Source: Patagioenas fasciata (lineage: Eukaryota; Chordata; Aves; Columbiformes; Columbidae). Taken from it: a stretch of 64,000 nucleotides of DNA. The stretch covers positions 150,316,605 through 150,380,604 of the forward strand of contig NC_092521.1 in the NCBI RefSeq assembly GCF_037038585.1. Reading direction: 5' to 3'. Position numbers and translations under genes: made by a program. Position 1 is the stretch's first letter, and each line of letters opens with the position of its first letter. Shown here one piece after another: positions 22,506 through 35,230 of the stretch. Under the pieces are notes generated by a model. The model was not told the DNA's origin and searched no databases. It saw only the letters and a list, made by a program, of their open reading frames with translations.

Positions 22506-25500
22506 TAAGTAAATTTCCCAGGAATTCCCATTTGCTTTTCCTTATTCATGATCAAGCACATCTTGCTAAAGTCAGCCTTTTTGTTGAAATATACCATTTT
22601 CCCTGTTGCTCCTGGCTTTGGATGCCTATCTGTGTGTGTACAGAAACTGGGAGGAGGGTTAAGTCAGTAGCAAAACACAGATCTTCACATTTCAGTCCCA
22701 GGAATTGCAGTGTCCTTTGCCCAGGGCTATCTCACGCACTTGTCCATGGCTGGCCCAAAAGGCTGGGGCAATAACACACAAGCTTGTTACTTCTTGTTCA
22801 TTTTTTACTCCCGATTTTTTTCTGGCTGACATCTGCCTCCTCCTATCTAATTCTAACTACCTTTTGAGGTCACTCTATTCCATTAAGTGTCTTTTGAATG
22901 ACTATTATTAGAGATATTGTGCACTTCTAGAATTCTTAATGACATAAATTCTTGTTCAATATATGATTTTCCTTCTCTGAAACCTGCTTATTCTTAGGTA
23001 CTTGACTGTGTCTGATTTCATACACCATATCATCTGCATTAACATTTTCTGTTACTGACACTGTTAATGCTCTATTTCTTAAGTTTCAGATTGCCATTTT
23101 TTTTGCAGTTTGACAGTAAAACCCTTTGACATTAGCAGAAGGCACTTAAGAAGTAGTGCCTGTTGGGCACTTCCAGAGATTTCACTCAAATTCTTTAGTT
23201 TTAGTTGCCTAAATGTACGAAGACTTTGACCCCTACATTTTTAGTATTAGTAAATTCCATCTCCTCCCATCTGCTATTATTTACTTAAGTAGAAAAAATA
23301 AACTTTTTTTAAAGCAAATACATCTAATGTAAACAACAAAGCACAATTTAAATACTTATTCATGTTTGCAATTAAACAATTGTTCATTTGCAATTAAAAA
23401 CCCCCAAACAGCCATGGATCTAAGTGTCAGAATGACATTTCTTATTTTTTTATACTCCCTGGCCATTTAGATTCTGTTGAACTTCAGAGTTCTTGAGTCA
23501 AGATGTTTCTAAAAATAAATTTTTAGAAGTTTAGGGGCATGCTTTGAAATGTCTGACCACAGAATGCGCTGAAGACGATTAAATATTCTGCCTTTACTCC
23601 TTCCCTTCTGCTGCCCTTAGATGTGCTAAGCAGAGTGCAGGAGACCTGTGCTCCTATGGAATGATGGGGGGAGGTACTGCCCGTGCAACCTATGAAATGT
23701 TGTTCTGTATGATCTGAGAATCTCAGCTGATTGCCTCAGGGGTGAACATGTTTGCTCCTTTGCCTTTGTAACTCTGGCTATGGAGGTGTATTTTTGCTTT
23801 GCTGAGGTGGTAAGCCTAGCAATGTTTATGCCTAGCAGTAAAAAAACCCCACAACAAACAAAACCCATTTGAAGGAACTAGCTTTAGTGCTTATTCACTG
23901 GGTATTGATTCAAAAGCAAACCAAACTGGTATAAAATCCAATCAGCACCTCTGCGAGGCAGGCAGAGTTTCAAGGTCAGTTGCTTACCTGAAGCATGAGA
24001 CATATCACTGATCTCTGTCTCTCAAAGAGATGCAGCCCACTTTCATCTGGCTTGTTGTCCAGCCCCTCTCCTGGTACCTCTTTCTCCCTAGGAAATCTTT
24101 GCTGGCTCCTGGAGTGCCGAGTATTAAAGCAGCTGGGTCTCAGCTGGCAGACATCTCCTCCTGCCGAGCCCCTGCTCATCGTAATGTTTTTTGACAGGGG
24201 AAGCTGGTTGTGGCTCCCCACAGACTTACACAGGCTGCTCTGCTCATCTGTGTAGAGCATCACATGCAGTCATTTTCAGATTATTAAAGTTGGCTAATTC
24301 CTATATAGCATGATCATTCTTGCACTGTGGATGAACTTTCTTTTATTGCTTTGTTCTTCAGCATGTGTGAGGTAGCTGTGGAAGGACGAGGGTCCCATTA
24401 ACCTGTGATCTGTGCAAATCTTTAATGAAAGGTAGTTACCCACTACACAGCTCACAATCTACAAATGTCTTATGGCATATGATGAAAACCAATCTACAGA
24501 ATATAAGCAAGGGATTTAATTGAATGTCATATCTGCAAAAGCTAAAGGGCAAAATGCTGGCCTCATGGAGGTCACTGGCCAAGGTCCCATTTGCTTCAGC
24601 AGTGCCAGGCTTTCACCAAGATTCTTTGCAGCACAAGCGTTTGTATTCTGCTCGTGTTGACCTATTTCAGCTTGAAATTCCCTTTAGTAGTACTTGCTAA
24701 GCCATAGGGCTTGCTGGTAAACCTTAACATGTTTAGCCAATGCAAGCTGACAAGGGCATGACATCATTAGCCAAGTTTCACATCCTGCTGACCTTGCCAT
24801 CATGACTTAATCCGCTGGGGTTTGTCATCCCTAGTGGTTTGGTTTGACAGTGCTTTACTGCACTTGTGTATTCACCTACTACCGTCTGTTAAGGAAATGT
24901 GGATATGCAGAAGCTGCCCTATGTCTCCTACAATGTGAATTATAACAAAGTTTAATGATACTTTAGGTAGTTTGCTGGACTAGCATATTGACAGCTCTGC
25001 TTTGTCTTGTTTTCTGATATCTGAGTTATGGATTTTTAAAGCCTGCTATTATGTGAATTATGGCACACTGAATTACCAGGTTTTAAGAAAACTTGTTATT
25101 TCTACTGAGAGGGTGATTTATTATATTTTCACATCTATCGTGTTTGTATTTCAAAATTTCACATGATTTTATAAGCATCATTGCCCTAATACTTAGTTTA
25201 GAGTGAGAGGAAACAATATTTCACGCTGGTAGGTCTGACCAGAAACCATTGTCTTCACCAGTTCAACCTCTTTGTGCCAGGAGAAGGAACACCAAGTGCC
25301 ATATCTTCAGTGGAAAGCTGAAGTATTGCAGGACTTTTCTGCAGACCGAGCACCCCAGCAGCTCACCTTACACTAGGAAAACCAGGAGCAAGTACCATAA
25401 ATTCCAGAGCATCATGTGTACTCCTCTCTACATCCCACCAGAAAAAAAAAAAAACCAAAACCAACCAACAAACCAACCAAATAAATGAACAAAACTAGAA

Positions 25501-28160
25501 AACAGAAGGATCAGCACCACCTGAGCTAAATTACTTGTGCAGCTGGGGGAAAAGAGGGAGCATAGGTACCTCAGGTGCTCCTATCTGAAACATCTTTCCA
25601 TGGTCCCAAGGTATCTCCTCCAGTTCCACCCAACAGGTTGCATCATGGGAGAGTGAGCATTTCACTGCACGAAGGAAGAACTAAACTTTACAGCTATTTT
25701 GCTCAGCTCCTTAAATTGTTTTCATTAAGAATTTGTCTGCATGGGAGAGTTATTGCAGAATAAATTTAGGGGGTGAATATGACGCGCAACACCCAGCCCA
25801 TACTTGTTGCCAGTGTGGATTAAGCTAAACACAGAGACACTTTCACTATGGATTAAGAATGTCCACCTGAAGAGTTAGTATGCAATAACTATTCCAGGCT
25901 ATTTCCCCAGGTAGACAAGCCTAAACATCTGATAGATAGGCCTATTATTTTTTCTCTTAACCAATTAAGTGCTTATTTTAGAAGAATAAAATGAATTATC
26001 ACTTAACAATTTCACCGCAATATGTCTTACTTAGTACATTAACATTAGGAAAGGCAAACTGCTGTCCACAGATTGAAAAGAAAGGTATTAGTGTTTTGCA
26101 TGTACAAGCTTAGAGATGTCTCTTGACCTCATTATATTTCAGGTGAAGATTATGATGTATTGTTGTTTTTGCAACACTTCACATTTATTTCACAAAATAA
26201 ATCACATAATGGGCTGTCATAATAGCCCCAGTAGCATGACAGGAAAAAAGAACTGGTAGAGCTACACTTCAGTGCACAGTGAAATAGCTAACAATTTGTT
26301 AAATATCCCATGAGTGGATTAAATAGGCATATGATCAGTTATGTGGCTGCCAAGCCACAGCAGGAACCAATTAGGATTCACCAAAGATAATTTAGATGAA
26401 AACTGATGAATCTATCAAAACCTAATTAAATTTATGGAAAAAAGCAAACATTTCATTGACAGATTACATCACCAACAAGTTTTTTCTGTAAACAGTCTAC
26501 AAATGATGGCCACTGAAAACAGATCTGCCCTATTTGATCTTGTTTGGAGAACATTGGGTTTTTTAACATTTAACATTCTTCCTGTATCAGTTTCAGGTAA
26601 ATTGCTTCTGTAGAAGGGAATCAGTCAGTTTTACATGAAGTATCATGAAGTCATTCAGCAAACTATAACTATTGTTAATTATTCCATAGCCAGTCTTATG
26701 TGAAACATGTGTCTGGGAAGGGGATATCTGGATCAAGAAGAAAGATGCTGTATACGGGGAGCTCTTTCAAGGACCTGATTTTGTATCACGAACTAGAAAA
26801 GCTGTGAAATACAATGTTAGAGCTAGAGCTCTTTAATCTTGGGGCATATTCTACGGCATAATTTTGGGGCAAGGGATTGTTTTTTATTGAAATGCTGGGT
26901 ATTAAGGCAGCAAATAGCAAAGCAAGCATATGTGAGAATGAACACTGAGATAACAGTAACAAAACCCAGGAGGCAGGAAGGCAAGATGCCTCCAAGTCAG
27001 AATTTTCAGCTGCAGTAAATAGATACGCTGCCTTCAGAATGAAAAGACATGGACTTGCATGGCTATTCTCGTTGAAACCCTGCAAAGAATTTGTCAGAAA
27101 CAGGGCTGCTGATCATCTTACTCCAGCAATGTCAAGATAGATATTTCTAAAATGTACCTTACACTCCAGTTGTTTCTTGGATTCCTGGACTGTTCATCCT
27201 CCCATGAAACTGTTGTACATCGTGAACTATAGCCTGAGCTTTCTTCTAAGAGAAATTCAGTTTTCCCAGCACACCAATGCTTTTGTGCTGTATGTGTTTT
27301 GTATGACTAATCAATACAACAAAGATACAGTTGAATATTGCTTAAGATGTATTTTTTCCCATCGTGCTATTCAGAAATGAAGCTTTCAGCTGCCCGCAGA
27401 AGAAAGGTGATATGTGCTTCTCCTCTATGCTGGTGCTTTCTTTGGTGTCCACCTGGGAAAGTGCAAAGACAACGTTTGATTCATCTCTCTGGAAGCTGGG
27501 AAGTTAGTGATGACTTTCCTTTTCCCCTAAACAGAAGACAAGTGAAAGAGTAAATCCTTAAAATACAGGTAATAAAATTATCCCAACCAGAAGAGTCTGA
27601 ATATTTACAGACTAGGTACGTAAAAAAATCAAAATACAGAAGAGTACACGTTCTGTCATCACTATATGAACATTGATGTTAGCCAAATTATTGCATTATA
27701 TGATGATTTCTGAATTATATTGCATAGAATACTCTTACAGTCTAAGGAGATATTATAAAATGAGCCTGTCTTAATGCAGAGACTCATAATAAGATGTGTT
27801 TACTTTCTCTTTCAAAAGAAGCAGTCGCATATGCCTCATTTTCTGATTTTTATCTCTCCTAAAATTATTCTTTGAAATTAGACAAAAATAGAATTGGACT
27901 GTAAGATCTGAAGCCACTATGTTCTTGAATTAACTTTAATTAAGCTAAAGATAACCTAAAAGAGTAAAAAAAAAAAAAAGTGAATGGGGAAAAAATAAGA
28001 AAAATGTGAATGAGGATGGCTTATTTAGTCCTCTAAGTAAAAGATCCCTTCCTGACAAGAGCACTGGGCGGTGTGACAAGGTGTCAGCATTAACCAGAGG
28101 AGCTTCCCTGAAACTGGTGGCCATAAGTGAGGGTGAGAGGCGGCATTTGCTGCTGCTGTA
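22506..28160. other. AT-rich intergenic block
   Basis: No recognisable gene. A/C-rich low complexity occurs at 25441-25485. Blocks at about 24690-24860 and 26280-26490 are repeat-free, rich in TAAT/ATTA and TTAAC words, and read like distal regulatory DNA (inference only). ORFs here are under 100 codons. Confidence 0.4.
25441..25485 (-). repeat. A/C-rich low-complexity tract
   Basis: A run of A followed by CCAAAA/CCAAC words. This is the reverse complement of the G/T-rich tract type seen elsewhere in the window. Confidence 0.85.
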
Positions 28161-28164
28161 TATA

Positions 28165-28300
28165 CCTGTGTTTGCAGGTTTTTTGGTGTTTTGTGGAGTT
28201 TGGGGCTTTTTATTGGTGATTGTTGTTGTGGGGGTTTTTTGGGGGTGGATGGAAGGGTTCGGGTGTGGAGTGGGGTTGGTTGGGAGTGGTAGCAAAAAGC
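28165..28300 (+). repeat. G/T-rich low-complexity tract with G runs
   Basis: About 135 bases made mostly of G and T, including GTGGGGGTTTTTTGGGGG at 28228-28245, then GGG at 28255, 28261, 28272 and 28282. This is a relaxed G-quadruplex pattern, since some loops exceed 7 bases. The bias leaves the minus strand free of stops and produces a spurious 209-codon frame rich in Pro, Thr and Asn at 27945-28574. Confidence 0.85.
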
Positions 28301-31300
28301 AGGAGAACCATCTCACAGGGCCCTGAGAAGGGACCAAAAGACACATTGTGGCTTTGGGCATGGTTTCTGTGGCGCTTGGTGCAACAAGGAGACTGGGCAT
28401 CTCTACTGCAGGAAGCAAACACATGGCAGTACAGGGGGCTGCACACATGATGACCTGGATCAGATCAATAGGTGATAACCAGTGCAACCTCTCACCATGC
28501 TTAAACACCCATGTGTGTTTCCTGTGGAAAGTACCCAGCAGACAAGCTGTGAAGGTGTAACACTTTCTCAGCACTTAACAAGACCTCACTTTGGAGCTAA
28601 TACCACAAAGGAAGTCTACTACTGTTTTTTCTCTTGTTCAGACCAGTCCTAAGCCATAAATTAGCACCTTACACTGCTGCGATGTGCCACTATAAGTGCT
28701 TCAGCAGTCAGGACAAGGTGGCTTTTACTCAGGACATGACAAAATGGAATAGCACAATCCCTCAGTAGTAGTTTCCCAGTGCTTGGGTTTGTTTTTTGTT
28801 TGTGTGTTTGTTTGCTTGTTTGCTTTAGGTGGGCTGGATAACCAAGTGTAACAGGAGCTTCAGAGTCCCTCTGAACGTGGGACCATTTGCTGCTGCAACT
28901 GAGTCCCCAGGCTCCTCTTGGACAGTCATAGTGTCTGTCTAACTCTGCCTGGACATAACAGACAGCTACCTCTCTGTAACAAGGAACTGAATAAAGATTA
29001 TGATTATTTTACAGGCCAAAACTAATTGCTGGAAACTTGTATTCCTTGATGTATTTTGAATTTCTGAAGATATGAAACAGAAATTTCAGACATATTCATG
29101 ATCACAACTCAACTAGATCTTAAATTTTTTTTTTTTTTTACATAAATATGAACTTCTAGGACACTACTAGAAGTATGTATTTTCTAAATCCAAGGGTTAA
29201 ATTCCATGCTTTGCTCCTAAAGAGTGTGGCTTAGGAGGAATGTAAGAAAACCCTTTTAGGCCCCTTTGAAACATATATCATCTTTTCCTGCTGGGGCTGG
29301 TGAAGGGAGCTGAATAAGGGCCAAGGCAGCAACTGAAAAATGCTCACACCTTGTGGTAGATTTCATATAAGATGCTGCCAATGTATGTTATGTTTATCTC
29401 TGGCCAAAATTTTTGGTAGTTCTTGAAGACTTTGCAGTTTATCTTGTTGATATATCCCTTCTATTTTTTAGTATAAGCAGAATGGATCTCAAAGCAATGA
29501 TGCTGAATGCTAATAATATTCAGCAGAATACAAAACATATAGCTTTGTTATCTTATTTGCAAAAGTAAGCAGGAACAGCTTGGTATGTACAAATATTAAT
29601 GGAGGAAATTTTAGTCTCCTTGAGAGAGGTACAACATACTAAGGTGTAAGAATAAGGTGTACTAAGGTATAAAAATATATGACAGGGTATCTTGAGATTC
29701 AGAATCATGTGAAAGTTGTTCATTTTTTTTAAATGTCTGGATATACTCCTGGTAGGGAGTTTGATTTCTATGCAATAACATAAATAAAACTATGGTCATT
29801 GGCTTCATTGGAAGCATGCTCAAACTAATTATTTGACACTGGTTTTGCATCTGCAATTCATTTTGGACTTAATTTTCAGAGGTATTAAGCACACTCCCAT
29901 AACCTATTGATTTCAAATAACACTTTAGGTGCCTGACAGTTCAAAAAATGAGTTTTTGTTGTCTATAAATTCAGTTAAATTGATAACCCCCATTGGAAAT
30001 AATGGATTAAGCTAACAGAACCTGCAAACAAATTAGAAACATCAAGTTAGTGCATCTCCTGATGGCTGTGGAGAAGTGCCTTATCTAACCAGCCCTATCC
30101 CCTTTTTTACCTTCTCTGATGACAGGCTGCCAGGCACAGGCTGCTCTGCACAGCAGCAGTCGCCTTCTGCTAAGGTACTTTATGTCACCCAAAAATATAT
30201 TCAGTGCTTGAAACAAGCCTATTATTAACAAACACCGGCACATCTCACGGATGGTATTCATCTTAGCGCTATCCTTCTATAAATATTTTTACTCCTTGTG
30301 TGATACATTCTTAATACATTTTTGTACAGCTGGAAAGAGAAAAAAAAAAAAAATCCCTGAATTTCACTCTGTGAACTGAAATCCAGAAGTGGCCAGTGCA
30401 GAAACTGTATAAAATTGGATAATCTGATTACAGAAAGAGCTGGATGGGTAACGGAGTTGGCAAAGACATTCAGCTTTTACATAATTGCCTCAAATACATT
30501 CCAAATCAGCAGGGTCAGTGAGGCTTCACTGCCTGAAAGTTGCTTTGCAAAACCCATGAAATAAACTGCTTGTCTGTCATGTTAGGGATGTCTCCCACCA
30601 TAGGAAAAATTGTAACACACGTAATGTTGGCTGGTATCATGGAAAAACTGACAGGATTTAAACCAGAGGCAGCCAAATAACAAATAGGGTTTCAGGTACT
30701 TACGGGAGCCTGAAAGATCTGGTTTTAAAGGATTATTTGCCTCACTACCCTAACTGAACAACCAACGTTTGGACACCTGTATAGACAGCAATAACTGCAG
30801 GTTTTGTTGATCTATACCAAAAAGAAAATTACATTTCAGCAAAAACTTGTGCATTTGTAATGAACTCTAGATTTGAATAAGTGTTCCTTATTTTTTATGT
30901 CATAGACTCAGGTTCCATTTCCAACAACTCCAAATATTGCTAAACATTATCTGAAAACAAACTTTGGCAAAACAATCTCTGTGGGAGCTTTGAATTCTCT
31001 ATTTTTTTAAATGCATGAATCTATTGGTATAATAGATGGAGAAACTAGATGGAGGTTTAGTAAGGAAAGCTGAAAAGACATGAAATTTAGAGTAAAGCCG
31101 TATTTATTTTTCCTGGTTGTTCTGGTATGTTAAGCCACAGAACACAAAATAGCCAAGCCCATGCTATATTAATAAAATTTAAACAGAGACAAGTTACCAA
31201 GTAAGGACAGAGAATAAGTGAATAAAAGGTACAGATATTGGCAAAATATATCAATGTCTGTCTTCAAGTTAAAATGAAAGCAAAACTTTCACATGTGTGT

Positions 31301-34300
31301 AATTTCCCAAAACATTCTCTGAATGTAAAGAATTTGTCATTTTCTGTGCTTAGTGTTGGGACATAAATGACTTAAAAACGGGGCTTGATTTTCAGAGGCA
31401 AATGCAATAGAGATGCACAACTTTGCAATATCTTATTGTTGTTTTGTCCCTACTGTATAGAGAAAGGAGGCAAAATATTCAATATTCAGTTATAGCTCTT
31501 CCTTCAGGCCTTTTGGCATCCTCGCAGCTGTGAGGTGATCACACGCCAGACCCAGGTAAGCCTGGCTGAAACGGACTGCTCATCGGGAAGGACTCAGGCA
31601 TCGGGACTTCTCCAGTGGAGTGCTCGTAAGCTACAGGATCACTTCCCTCTTGCTTCTGTCCTTTCTGTCGCATACACAAGGATGGAGAAAGTTCAGGCTG
31701 GACTCCACTTTGTCACATGTTCCATGGGGTAAGGAATAGCATTCCTGGACCCACTGCTCCTCAGTGGCTCAAGGATGAGCCACGGCTTTAGTTTCCACCA
31801 AAATCTGTGATGATGGTAATAAAACCTTGAAGGTATCCTATTGCCTGTAGCAGTTACAGCTTTGGTATTGAAGCTTTTATGCCAGTGGTATCTATTAGGC
31901 ACAGATCAGTTCAATAGCAATTATCACCTGTACGTAGTCAGTAGTTTCCTGTTTCTTACGTGTCTCAGACCTTTAACAAGAGTTGTCTGCATTGATAAAA
32001 GTTCCTGCTGAGAAAGTCCTGTTTAGTCATGACATGAGTAATGACCTGTGGACCTGAATCTGGAGGGACTCTGTGCTTGGAACAGGTGCTTGCCTTACTG
32101 GAAGTTCTCCTCAGACTAGGTAGCAGCTAAGCAACAAGATTTGGACAGATTGTTTTAAGGGTTTTATGTAAGAACATCGCTTCCTGTTGAGTTATGTCTT
32201 TTCTGCCTTTCAATAGTAGAATAAATATTTTTAGGTGAAAAGTCACTGTCGTAGCACCCAAGTAACTTAACAGGTCCCAAAATTCTGAAGGAATACAGTA
32301 TTTGCATGTTTTTTAGTGCTCCTATAAGAGTATTTGACTGAATTTTCAATGCATGGTATAGAAATGTATACCAGCCTGTGTCTGGAGAGGATTTTAAGTA
32401 GCAGTGTGATACCATAGACAACAGTAAGGTGAGTTTGCAATCAACGCAGTGGGACAGTGCAGTGAATTTAATCCTTTGCAAGACACTTCATAGGCCAACA
32501 GAATGTAAAGAAGTAGACAAATAGTTATGTCTCTCTCCTCTGTATTAGCTATGTAGTACCCCTTGGAAGGCCCTGCAGCAAAGGATGATTGATGCATGTG
32601 AGTTTCATCCTGCACTCGGAGGACACGAGCAATTGCTGTGCCTTTGCTCTTCATTTTATGCAGCAGACCGTAGCCTTTGCTTCATGCTTTTCAAGTCCTT
32701 GGGCATAATGAAAATATTGCAGGCTGTCTGTAATCTTGAAGTAAAGGAGACAATTTAGAAAACATTTTTGTTTGTCCTTCGCTCCCTGATGTTTTTATTT
32801 GACCTCAGATTAGTTGTTTTCTTCTCTAGGCAGCCAACATGTTGGCATCTAAAAACGAAGACCATACAGCTGAAGTCAGCCCATGCAACAGGTATATAAA
32901 AGAACACCACATTCTCAGACTGAGAAAGGTGATTGCCTGGGTGGCATCATTTAAAAAATGTCTCTTTTGCTCGCAATAAAATATTAATTCAATATTTTGC
33001 ATTAGCTGTTCTTATTTCCTCGTGTGCAGATTCTTCCATACCATTCTTGTATATTCTATTAACTCTACAGACCTAAGAGGAAACACACACTTCTAAAAAC
33101 TCTTTGCTAATGCAACATTGAAATGGCAAGTCAGACATCTTAAAACCACTGAGTTAAAGCACTTTCCTGTTTAATAAAAACACTGTTTACTTGTTTCAAA
33201 TGACTTTATCTTCCTTTTAGATTTTCCATCTTAACCTGCTTTCCTGCGAAAACAAATAAGTAAATACAATGATCTGGTGTGCCCTAAACCTGGGTCTGCA
33301 TTACTTGCCTCTGGAAAAGCTGCACGACATTTCAATAGTACCAGCACTCAGGTACATCATCATGATTTCATTAGGGTTGAGATCATTGGCGCTTAAATGC
33401 TACCTATCTAGGTGAAAGCATTATTTATTTATCCATAGCAAAACAAATAAGGTGAGGCTTAAAAGACAGAAAAAAAGCAGCTTGTGAGTCAGCAGAGTTT
33501 GCCTTGAGAAACCTGGTTACCTTTAGAGTTTAAAAAGCACATGACATGCACACAGCATTTCCAGGAAACCCCACGTGCACAGTGAGCTGTCCCAGATGGC
33601 AAAAGCTTTTCCAGTCTTGGAAAAGTGATTTGGTTTGCCATGTGATGAGGGGGCCATGGTGAGGTGGCTGGGCATGAGAAGCTGCTGCAGTTTCTGGTAG
33701 CAGGAAAGGTTTCTTTCTGTCCCCTCTGCCACAGCATGCTGCAGTTTTCAGCTAGAAAAAGTGGTTTATCTGGGTCCGGATAAAATCTTTATCATGCAGG
33801 AAGTTTTAGAATGGATATGTTATGCCCTGAAATGGTGGAAAACATGGCCTTTGTTGCAAGTTCATGACTAGTATGTTGGCAAATGCCTGATTCCAAATGG
33901 TGCGTTGTTGGGCAGGGATGGTAACCAAACACACCTGTACAGTTCTCCAGGCATGACCAAGTGCTGCATTTACTAATTTCTCTGGATCAAAAAATCTAAG
34001 AACCAATATAAACTGCAGACCAACATGAAGTGCAGTTCAGTTATTAGAGTGTGAGCCCTGTCTTTGCAGCTGCACATGTGGATACTATATAAGAGATATT
34101 TTCTGCTAAGAACCTTCTGAGCTAGTTTAACATGTTACTATTTGTTATGGATGTCTAATTTCCTTTTTTTTTTTTTTTAGCTTTGAATCATGTAATCACT
34201 GTCATCATTGGAAAGACAGCATGTTGTCTTGGCTTTGTAAGTGAATTATGTAGAAACATAGTTTCAGCACTTTATTTTCTGTAGAAATCACATCTGCCTT

Positions 34301-34709
34301 GACATGCTTCATGTTTTCTTTAGCCTTTTGGAAATAATGATCCCTATAAACCAAGCAGGTATTGTCAGTATTCATAAACTATTCTGAAATATTGATCAGT
34401 AGTTCATCATTGAATATATAAAATGAAGCTCACACCACTAGCCAGTTTCACAGGAGTTTATTTTTTGGAAGCTCCAAGTGCTGATTTCATGTTTTCATGA
34501 TGGGTTTTCATCCTAAGATGTTTGCTGCACTGAGCATTGCCTCAGTTACTTGAAATATAAAACATAATACTCTATACATCTGGAAATAAATGCATAAGGT
34601 CACAATTTTATGCCTGATGTATCTGTCATAGGTTTCCATTAGTCAAAAAAGACAATACCAGTTTTAGCATTTTATCACAGGTGCTTCTATTTTCTAGGGA
34701 ACTGCTTAA
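28301..34709. other. AT-rich intergenic block
   Basis: No gene recognised. It includes a TTTG-rich tract at about 28785-28826, a T-run at about 29127-29139, an A-run near 30341-30353 and T15 at 34164-34178. A 48-base splice-flanked block at 31508-31555 is discussed under findings. Sub-blocks at about 30390-30560 and 33220-33440 look like candidate regulatory DNA. Confidence 0.4.
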
Positions 34710-35230
34710 TCATAAAGGTCAGAGCAATCATACTGGATAAGAGCAAAGGCCCACCTCACTCAGTATCTCTCCAGCATTTACCAGTGGCAGACCACAATAA
34801 AAAAGTAAGTATAATCAAAAATTCAATCAAGTTACTTCAGTTCGGGGACTTCCATACTGAACATTGGCTCCACAGCACTGAATTCAACAGCCCTTCTTGG
34901 ATGTTGGGTGTAAAAACACTGTCTAACTGATATTTTAAAACACTCGTATTTCGGGGTGAGTCAGACATTGTCCTATTGAGTGTTCCCATTTCTTTATTTT
35001 AAACTTGAAGCTGGATAAATTCAACTGGTGACTGTGGCTGTTGAATTATGAGCAAAAGCAAATAATGACTTCTTATTTTTCGTCTTCATATTGCCAATTA
35101 TTTTAATACCTTAGTTATATCCTCCTACTTATCTCTAGGAGCTTTCAGTGCCCTACCAAAAAAGTTTGGTGACTGTTCAACATATTCCTCTTATTACTCT
35201 TCTCCTCTCAGTTACACATTATGGACTTCT
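34710..35230 (-). mobile_element. Ancient CR1/L3-like LINE 3' remnant
   Basis: The plus strand starts with AATCATACTGGATAAGAGCA and CTCACTCAGTATCTCTCCAG. The first resembles the CATACTGGGTCAGACCAAAG and the second the CTAGCCCAGTATCCTGTCT segment of the old amniote CR1 3' end. It continues with a GGTGACTGTGGCTGTTGAAT segment, GCAAATAATGACTTCTTATT and TAGTTATATCCTCC (family: CTATCATATCCCCC). This order is the 3'-terminal kilobase of the element type in reverse. It may come from the same ancient family as 19560-21560, which represents a more 5' portion. Confidence 0.6.

Noticed and set aside
27945-28574. Longest ORF in the window (209 codons, minus strand)
   Set aside because: Its middle is a Pro/Thr/Asn-rich string translated from the opposite strand of a G/T-rich low-complexity tract, and the ends are hydrophobic or Phe-rich from A/T runs. 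No domain, splice or promoter support.
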